Assembly (NCBI GenBank): GCA_024684035.1
Contig: JAIKXQ010000073.1
Coordinates: forward strand, 1 to 64,000
From: Eubacterium sp.
GTDB lineage: Bacteria > Bacillota > Clostridia > Lachnospirales > Lachnospiraceae
Length of the DNA: 64,000 nt
Direction of reading: 5' to 3'
Shown here: positions 57,925 to 64,000 of the stretch, piece after piece
How the letters are laid out: every line of letters starts with the position of its first letter
Position numbering within the stretch: position 1 is the stretch's first letter
Translations under genes and position numbers: made by a program
The notes under the pieces: model-generated
What the model was told of the DNA's origin: nothing
Database searches by the model: none
Seen by the model: the letters and a program-made list of their open reading frames with translations, nothing else

Positions 57925-59328
57925 ATGAATGGATACGATAATTTCAATTACGACGGAAACAATGATTTACACCGGAACAATACAGAAAGTAGTTTTTCAG
58001 AGGGCGAGCGGAACGGAGCTCACTTCGAGGGCAATGGAAATTTGAATAATGGCAGCCGCAGAGGAAATACAGGAAAAAGAAAACGCGGAAATTCCGGAAA
58101 GTTCATGACAGTCGTTGCCCTGGCAGCGGCCTTCGGCGTCACTGCCGGCGGAACGGCATACGGAGTAAATTACACAGCCGGAAAGCTTTTCGGAGGCGCA
58201 ACGGAGAGTCAGGCGCAGGCTTCCGGTACAAAGTCGGACACGAACAGTACCGCAGCTGAGGCCAGTCTCACAACAGCGAAAAAGACAAAGAGTATTGAGA
58301 CTACAACAACGAATACCTCAGGCGTGATGACGGTGGCAGATGTCGCAAAAGAGGCAATGCCATCCATGGTTACCATCTCCACGATGTCGGTGCAGGAGAT
58401 GCGCAGCTTCTTCGGAGGATCTCAGAAATATGAGGTGCAGGGCGCCGGAACCGGTGTGATCATCGGAGAGACCGATGAGGAAATCCTCATCGCCACAAAC
58501 AATCATGTAATCAGCGGAGCCCAGACCGTATCCATCGGCTTTGTAGATGAGTCGGTTGTATCTGCGGCAATTAAGGGGACGGATGCAGAGAACGATCTTG
58601 CTGTTGTGGCTGTAAAGAAAGCAGATGTGACAGACAGCACAATGGAGCAGATCAAGGTAATCACTGTTGGTGATTCCGACGAACTTCAGCTCGGAGAGCA
58701 GGTGGTGGCCATCGGAAACGCACTTGGCTATGGGCAGTCAGTTACCAGCGGTTATGTAAGTGCTTTGAACAGAACGCTGGATATGAGTGACGGGACAACA
58801 GATTACAATTCAACGGGACTGATCCAGACGGATGCCGCGATCAACTCAGGAAACTCCGGCGGCGCCCTTCTCAATATGAAAGGTGAACTCATCGGAATCA
58901 ACGAGGCAAAGAGTTCTGCCGGATCCGGAGAAGCCTCTGTAGACAATATGGGATTTGCGATCCCGATGTCCAAGGCAAAATCTATTCTCAGCGACCTTAT
59001 GAATCAGGAGACAAAGACCAGGTACGCGGAGAATGAGAGAGGACGTCTGGGTGTGAATGTAGCGGATGTCACAGCCGAATATGCACAGGCCTACAATATG
59101 CCGGAGGGTGTATGTATTACGGATACACAGATGGACAGCGCAGCGGCTCTGGCCGGACTTCAGCAGGGAGATGTGATCACGAAGTTCGGCGATACGGATG
59201 TAAAGACCGCCTCAGAACTCAAGGAAGCTCTTGCCTATTACACATCCGGAGATACTGTTGATGTCACTGTACAGAGAAATAGCAGTGGCCATTATGAGGA
59301 AATGACGGTAAGCGTCACCCTCCAGTGA
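57925..59328 (+). CDS. HtrA/DegP-like serine protease with PDZ domain
   Basis: NNHVI, DAENDLAVVAV, TDAAINSGNSGGALLN catalytic motifs; C-terminal PDZ (GLQQGDVITKFGDTDVKTASELKEAL). Confidence 0.95.
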   Translation: MNGYDNFNYDGNNDLHRNNTESSFSEGERNGAHFEGNGNLNNGSRRGNTGKRKRGNSGKFMTVVALAAAFGVTAGGTAYGVNYTAGKLFGGATESQAQASGTKSDTNSTAAEASLTTAKKTKSIETTTTNTSGVMTVADVAKEAMPSMVTISTMSVQEMRSFFGGSQKYEVQGAGTGVIIGETDEEILIATNNHVISGAQTVSIGFVDESVVSAAIKGTDAENDLAVVAVKKADVTDSTMEQIKVITVGDSDELQLGEQVVAIGNALGYGQSVTSGYVSALNRTLDMSDGTTDYNSTGLIQTDAAINSGNSGGALLNMKGELIGINEAKSSAGSGEASVDNMGFAIPMSKAKSILSDLMNQETKTRYAENERGRLGVNVADVTAEYAQAYNMPEGVCITDTQMDSAAALAGLQQGDVITKFGDTDVKTASELKEALAYYTSGDTVDVTVQRNSSGHYEEMTVSVTLQ

Positions 59329-59437
59329 AATGTTATTGTCTGCCATCCGTATCCATGAATTACCCCCCTATAATGTGTAGTACCTCTATAATCTGAATTA
59401 CACGACAGCGGATGGATTCAATATATAGATAATAAAG

Positions 59438-59491
59438 GACAGCTGTGAGAAAAACATACGATGGTTTTTCCCGCAGCTGTCTCTTTTTTTG
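59438..59491 (+). terminator. Terminator
   Basis: GACAGCTGtgagaaaaac...gtttttccCGCAGCTGTCTCTTTTTTT. Confidence 0.8.
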
Positions 59492-59493
59492 TG

Positions 59494-59549
59494 GTATAGG
59501 AAATTGCTTCGCAATCCCTATGAGACAAAACGCTCCGCGTACTTTGTTG
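59494..59549 (+). repeat. Intergenic repeat family, copy 9 (divergent)
   Basis: TATAGGAAATTGCTTCGCAATCCCTATGAGACAAAACGCTCCGCGTACTTTGTT. Confidence 0.8.
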
Positions 59550-59639
59550 AAAATATGTATGGAATATAAAATATATTTGAGATATGATGAAAGGGTATGA
59601 TATAAAAAACATGAATCAATCATTGAAGAGGAGAGCTTT

Positions 59640-61166
59640 ATGAGAGAAGGGCACAGAAATGCATCATCTATGGTGCAGAATCTACGAAGGTTATTTTGTT
59701 TTCGGGCAGCGCTGGTGATCTTGTTGACAGGGGCTGCCTTTCTTTTTCTGACTCCGAAAACGATATCGGCAGCCGTAAAGGCGATTCATGTACAGGGAAC
59801 GCAGTTGGTAGACAGCTCCGGTGAGCAGGTACAGCTCTGCGGCGTGAGTACACATGGCCTTCAGTGGTATCCGCAGTATGTCAATGAGGCGTCGTTTGCC
59901 AGTCTCAAGGGCATCTGGGGGGCAAATGTGGTTCGTCTGGCCATGTATACCGGTGAGGGCGGATATTGTACCGGGGGCGATAAGACTCGTCTGGAGCAGA
60001 TCATCGACACCGGTGTCAAGGCGGCAAACAATCAGGGAATGTACTGCATCATTGACTGGCACACCCTCAGCGACTCCAATCCACAGACATATCAGGGAGA
60101 GGCGGTGAATTTTTTTAGAAAAATGTCCGCGAAGTATGCCTCCTACAACAATGTCATTTATGAAATCTGTAACGAGCCCTGTAACGGAACGACCTGGGGA
60201 CAGGTGAAATCCTACGCGGATGCAGTTGTTGCGGCCATTCGGGCAAATGACAAGAAGGCTCTTATTCTCGTTGGAACGCCGAACTGGGCACAGTTGGGAC
60301 TCGACGGTTCTCTCTACAACGCATATTACAGTAACCAGACGGATACGGATCTGAATACGATTCTGAACAACAGGATCAGCGACAGTAACCTGATGTACAC
60401 CTGTCACTTCTATGCAACCACTCACGTGGACTGGCTTCGTGCCCGTGTGAACAGGGCGATCGACGCGGGACTTCCTGTATTCATTTCCGAATGCAGCATC
60501 TGTGATTCCTCAGGCGGCGGAAACATTGATTATACGCAGGCGGATGCCTGGAAAAATCTGATCGTCCAGCGAAGATTATCGTTCTGTGCCTGGAGTCTGT
60601 GCAACAAGGCGGAGACATCTGCATTGATCTCTTCGGGGTGTCAGAAGACTTCCGGGTGGTCGGATTCTGATTTGTCCACCACCGGAAAGTGGTTTAAGAA
60701 GTTTATCTGGAATCAGGGAGAATTGTCGAAGCCGACGCCCGAAGGCGCCATGTTCCGCCTCTATCATCCACATACGGGTGAGCACTTCTATACAAGCAGC
60801 CGGCTGGAGAGAAATACGCTGGTGAGCCGTGGATGGATTTATGAGGGAATCGGCTGGTATGCGCCGAAGAAATCCACGACACCGGTATACCGTCTGTACT
60901 ATCCTTTTACAACGGATCATCATTACACGTCCGATAAACATGAGTACGACACACTCATCAAGAAATACGGATGGAAGGGAGAGGGAATCGGCTGGTATTC
61001 CAGTGACAGTAAAGAGGTGCCGATCTACAGACAGTACAATCCGGGGGCACGTACCGGTGCGCATAATTATTCCGACAGCAAATACGAAAATGATGTGCTT
61101 GTTTCGAAACACGGATGGATTGCGGAAGGAATCGGCTGGTACGGAATCAAGCAGGAAAGCAGATAA
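59640..61166 (+). CDS. Secreted GH5-family glycoside hydrolase (endoglucanase-like) with C-terminal DUF5648-like repeats
   Basis: CGVSTHGLQWYPQYVN, VIYEICNEPCNG, VFISECSICD; three C-terminal EGIGWY repeats (FRLYHPHTGEHFYTSS...). Confidence 0.9.
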   Translation: MREGHRNASSMVQNLRRLFCFRAALVILLTGAAFLFLTPKTISAAVKAIHVQGTQLVDSSGEQVQLCGVSTHGLQWYPQYVNEASFASLKGIWGANVVRLAMYTGEGGYCTGGDKTRLEQIIDTGVKAANNQGMYCIIDWHTLSDSNPQTYQGEAVNFFRKMSAKYASYNNVIYEICNEPCNGTTWGQVKSYADAVVAAIRANDKKALILVGTPNWAQLGLDGSLYNAYYSNQTDTDLNTILNNRISDSNLMYTCHFYATTHVDWLRARVNRAIDAGLPVFISECSICDSSGGGNIDYTQADAWKNLIVQRRLSFCAWSLCNKAETSALISSGCQKTSGWSDSDLSTTGKWFKKFIWNQGELSKPTPEGAMFRLYHPHTGEHFYTSSRLERNTLVSRGWIYEGIGWYAPKKSTTPVYRLYYPFTTDHHYTSDKHEYDTLIKKYGWKGEGIGWYSSDSKEVPIYRQYNPGARTGAHNYSDSKYENDVLVSKHGWIAEGIGWYGIKQESR

Positions 61167-61224
61167 AGAATCGATAGAAGTATCATTGTTAAGGGAACGC
61201 TGTTTTTCAGGGTTCCCTTAATTA

Positions 61225-61255
61225 TGGTATAGGAAATTGCTCCGCAATCCCTAAA
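61225..61255 (+). repeat. Intergenic repeat family, copy 10 (remnant)
   Basis: TGGTATAGGAAATTGCTCCGCAATCCCTA, closely matching copy 9. Confidence 0.6.
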
Positions 61256-61422
61256 AAATACTGAAAATTCATCAATCTTCGTGTGTCCATGGTTTTACTG
61301 TCGTCACATTTGATGGTATAATACTTTTTTAGAATTACGGAAATGACAGAAAAGATGAGTGCAAATCATATAAAAGAGAAAAAGTACTCGTCAGTCTGGC
61401 CGCAGTCAGAGGAGGTTTACAC

Positions 61423-63045
61423 ATGAACGGTGCAGAAGCAATGGTAAAATGTCTGGAAGCAGAGGGGATCACACAGATCTTCGGTATTCCGGGCGTTGCA
61501 ATCGCCCCTTTCTATGAGGCGATGTATAATTCGAAGAACTTACAGCATATCCTGGTGAGACAGGAACAGGCAGCGGGACATGCTGCCAGCGGATATGCCC
61601 GCATTTCGAAGAAGCCGGCCGTCTGTGTCACATCCTCAGGCCCCGGCGCGACGAATCTTATTACTGCTCTTGCCACTGCCTATGCGGACAGTATTCCGAT
61701 GGTGGCAATTACGGGACAGGTAAACAGCAATCTTCTCGGAAGAGATGTTTTTCAGGAAGCGGACATGCGCGGAGCTACAGAGTCTTTCGTCAAGTACAGC
61801 TACCTCGTAAAAAACGCAGACGATCTTCCGAGAGTGTTTAAGGAAGCATTCTATATTGCCTCTACAGGAAGACAGGGCCCGGTTCTCATCGATATTCCCT
61901 GCGACGTGCAGATGGCTCAGTTGAAAAAAGAATTCAAATACCCGGAAGAAGTTAACATCCGGGGATATAAACCGAGTACAAAGGGAAACGGACAGCAGAT
62001 GGCAAAGGTGATCGCAGCCATCAACAAGGCGAAAAAGCCTTTGATCTGTGCCGGCGGCGGTGTAATCCTCGGTGACGGAGAGAAAGTAGTTACAGAATTC
62101 TGCGAGAAGTTTAATATCCCGCTGGTAACTACGATGATGGGAATCGGTGTCATGCCGAAGAAACATCCTCTCTATTTCGGTATGCTTGGCAACAACGGAA
62201 AGCCCTACGCGAACCGTGCTGTGGCAAACAGTGATCTTCTCATTGTTGCCGGCGCAAGAATCGCGGACCGTGCGGTGCCGAAGCCGGAGAATCTCGAGAA
62301 ACAGGTCAATGTCATTCACATCGACATAGACTCCGCAGAGATCGGTAAAAACCTTGGACCTACCATTCCGCTGGTGGGCGATATCAAGAACATTTTCAAC
62401 TCCCTTCTTGAGGCGGATATCAAGATCGATACGAAGGAATGGATCGGTACTCTGGAGGAGATCAAGACAAGCACAGTGGATCACAGAGTTTTCAGTAACC
62501 GTCTGGTTAATCCGATGATTCTTGTGCAGACACTCTCCGAGAAAATGGATGACAATGCTGTATATGTAGCGGATGTGGGACAGAATCAGCTCTGGTCTGC
62601 GGACAATTACGTGATGAAGTCCGGTCGTTTCATGACCACCGGAGGAATGGGAACCATGGGATATTCGATCCCGGCGGCCATCGGCGTAAAGGTCTGCGAG
62701 CCGGATCGTCAGGTTGTTGCCGTCTGCGGAGACGGAGATTTCCAGATGTCCATGTTTGAGCTTGGCACCATGGCTGTCAACCGGATTCCGCTGAAGATTC
62801 TCATAATGAGAAATCAGTATCTCGGACTGGTGCGTGAACATCAGGAGAAGACCTATGAGGGACATTATTCCGGCGTGCAGCTGCACAACTATCCGCACTA
62901 TGATCATTTGGCGGCGGCCTATGATATGGATTACTTCCATGCACAGGAGAACGAGGAGCTGGATGCGGAACTCGATCGATTCCTGAAGTGCAAAAATGCG
63001 GCCATCATGGTCTGCGAGATCGACAGTTTCAATAAAGTTAAGTAA
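61423..63045 (+). CDS. ilvB: Acetolactate synthase large subunit
   Basis: TPP enzyme: FGIPGVAIAPFYEAM, VRQEQAAGHAASGYARISKKPAVCVTSSGPGATNLITALATAYADSIPMVAITGQV, CGDGDFQMSMFELGTM; ilvN downstream. Confidence 0.92.
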   Translation: MNGAEAMVKCLEAEGITQIFGIPGVAIAPFYEAMYNSKNLQHILVRQEQAAGHAASGYARISKKPAVCVTSSGPGATNLITALATAYADSIPMVAITGQVNSNLLGRDVFQEADMRGATESFVKYSYLVKNADDLPRVFKEAFYIASTGRQGPVLIDIPCDVQMAQLKKEFKYPEEVNIRGYKPSTKGNGQQMAKVIAAINKAKKPLICAGGGVILGDGEKVVTEFCEKFNIPLVTTMMGIGVMPKKHPLYFGMLGNNGKPYANRAVANSDLLIVAGARIADRAVPKPENLEKQVNVIHIDIDSAEIGKNLGPTIPLVGDIKNIFNSLLEADIKIDTKEWIGTLEEIKTSTVDHRVFSNRLVNPMILVQTLSEKMDDNAVYVADVGQNQLWSADNYVMKSGRFMTTGGMGTMGYSIPAAIGVKVCEPDRQVVAVCGDGDFQMSMFELGTMAVNRIPLKILIMRNQYLGLVREHQEKTYEGHYSGVQLHNYPHYDHLAAAYDMDYFHAQENEELDAELDRFLKCKNAAIMVCEIDSFNKVK

Positions 63046-63057
63046 GGAGAGAAGGAC

Positions 63058-63531
63058 ATGAAGGGTATTTTTTCGGTATTGGTAGAAAACAAAGACGGTG
63101 TTCTCTCCGGTATAGCAGGACTCTTCGCCAGAAGGGGATATAACATCACCAGTCTTGCGGTGGGCGAGACGGAGCGGCACGATGTGTCCAGTATGACGGT
63201 GGTATCCAACGGAGATGCGAGAACCATCGATCAGATTGAGAAGCATCTCAATAAGAAACTGGACGTGATAAAAGTCCGCAGACTGGACGAGTCAAAAAGT
63301 ATCGAGCTTGAGATGATGCTGATCAAGGTTTCCTATAATATGACCAACCGTGCTTCTCTCATTGAGCTCTGCAGTGTCATGGGGGCGAGAATTGCACATG
63401 TATCGCCGAAAAACATGGTGATTGAGATGCACGCGGCACCTGACACAATCGTGGAATTCATCGATCTGGTTCGCAACTTCGGAATTCTAGAGGTTCAGAG
63501 AACCGGAACGATCGCGATGTCCAAGAGCTGA
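63058..63531 (+). CDS. ilvN: Acetolactate synthase small subunit
   Basis: ACT domain: FSVLVENKDGVLSGIAGLFARRGYNITSLAVGETERHDVSSMTVV. Confidence 0.95.
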   Translation: MKGIFSVLVENKDGVLSGIAGLFARRGYNITSLAVGETERHDVSSMTVVSNGDARTIDQIEKHLNKKLDVIKVRRLDESKSIELEMMLIKVSYNMTNRASLIELCSVMGARIAHVSPKNMVIEMHAAPDTIVEFIDLVRNFGILEVQRTGTIAMSKS

Positions 63532-63554
63532 GAGCGGGACAGAATGGTATAAAG

Positions 63555-63598
63555 AACAGCGGGATGTGGAGAAAAAACTCTTGTTCCGCTGTTTTTTT
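63555..63598 (+). terminator. Terminator after ilvN
   Basis: AACAGCGG...CCGCTGTTTTTTT. Confidence 0.8.
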
Positions 63599-63711
63599 AG
63601 ATGCAGAAACAAAGAATTCTGTTACAATAATGTAGATGCCGGATGCGCCTCCGTTTGAACGCGATCGCGGCAAAAAAAGCAAGAATTTTTATGAAATCGG
63701 GGAATACAACG

Positions 63712-64000
63712 ATGAAGAAGCAGGCATACAATCCATATCTGCCGCTGAATGAATATATTCCGGACGCAGAACCTCATGTGTTCGGAGACAGAATCTATAT
63801 CTACGGTTCGCATGACAAGGAGAACGGAGAGACGTTCTGTATGCGTCCGTATATCGTCTGGTCTGCACCGGTCACGGATCTCTCTGACTGGAGCTGCGTA
63901 GAGACAGTCTATGATCAGTCCGAGGATCCTCTCTACAACAGTGAGACGGAGATGATCTACACCTATGCGCCGGATGTGGTGCAGGGAAATGACGGACGTT
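63712..64000 (+). CDS. GH43-like glycoside hydrolase, 5' part (runs off window)
   Basis: NPYLPLNEYIPDAEPHVFGDRIYIYGSHDKENGETFCMRPYIVWSAPVTDLSDW...YAPDVVQGNDGR. Confidence 0.85.
   Translation, partial: MKKQAYNPYLPLNEYIPDAEPHVFGDRIYIYGSHDKENGETFCMRPYIVWSAPVTDLSDWSCVETVYDQSEDPLYNSETEMIYTYAPDVVQGNDGR

Noticed and set aside
56682-57947. 421-aa minus-strand ORF
   Set aside because: Antisense to the coiled-coil/NlpC gene; Leu/Cys/Ser-rich translation is typical of the reverse complement of Gln/Glu-rich sequence
61636-63246. 536-aa minus-strand ORF
   Set aside because: Antisense to ilvB/ilvN; no domain signature

Overview
The window reads as Firmicutes (Lachnospiraceae-like) chromosome. It starts inside an integrated element: serine recombinase(s) plus an HTH/unknown-protein cargo pair. 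The element abuts what looks like the 3' portion of a DUF3427-type DEAH helicase gene, which is followed by a NUDIX gene. The rest is mostly chromosomal: glycerate kinase; zinc-ribbon Ser/Thr kinase; NrtR-pncA-pncB NAD salvage operon; tRNA-Glu(CTC); MocR regulator; c-di-GMP proteins; VTC/DUF4956/Cthe_2159-like cluster; two-component system with ABC exporter; CE1-like esterase; GT14-like transferase; radical SAM protein; MCP; PadR/DUF1700/DUF4097 operon; branching enzyme; ECF-S/coaX; lrgAB; CwlO-like NlpC/P60 hydrolase; HtrA protease; GH5 enzyme; ilvBN; and the 5' end of a GH43-like gene. The points most worth a second look are: (1) a reverse-order HipA-like kinase operon whose downstream partner appears to fuse a HipA-N1/HipS-like domain, a DUF2442-like domain and an HTH, with a direct-repeat operator built into its promoter; (2) a mosaic family of about 10 structured intergenic repeats, all in the same orientation and mostly directly after terminators; (3) a TA-like cargo pair at an element boundary that truncates a helicase gene; (4) a 15-bp-period repeat array at the predicted start site of a PadR operon; (5) an unassigned structured intergenic RNA candidate; (6) a consensus WalR box upstream of a CwlO-like hydrolase. 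All family calls come from reading translated sequence; no database search was run.
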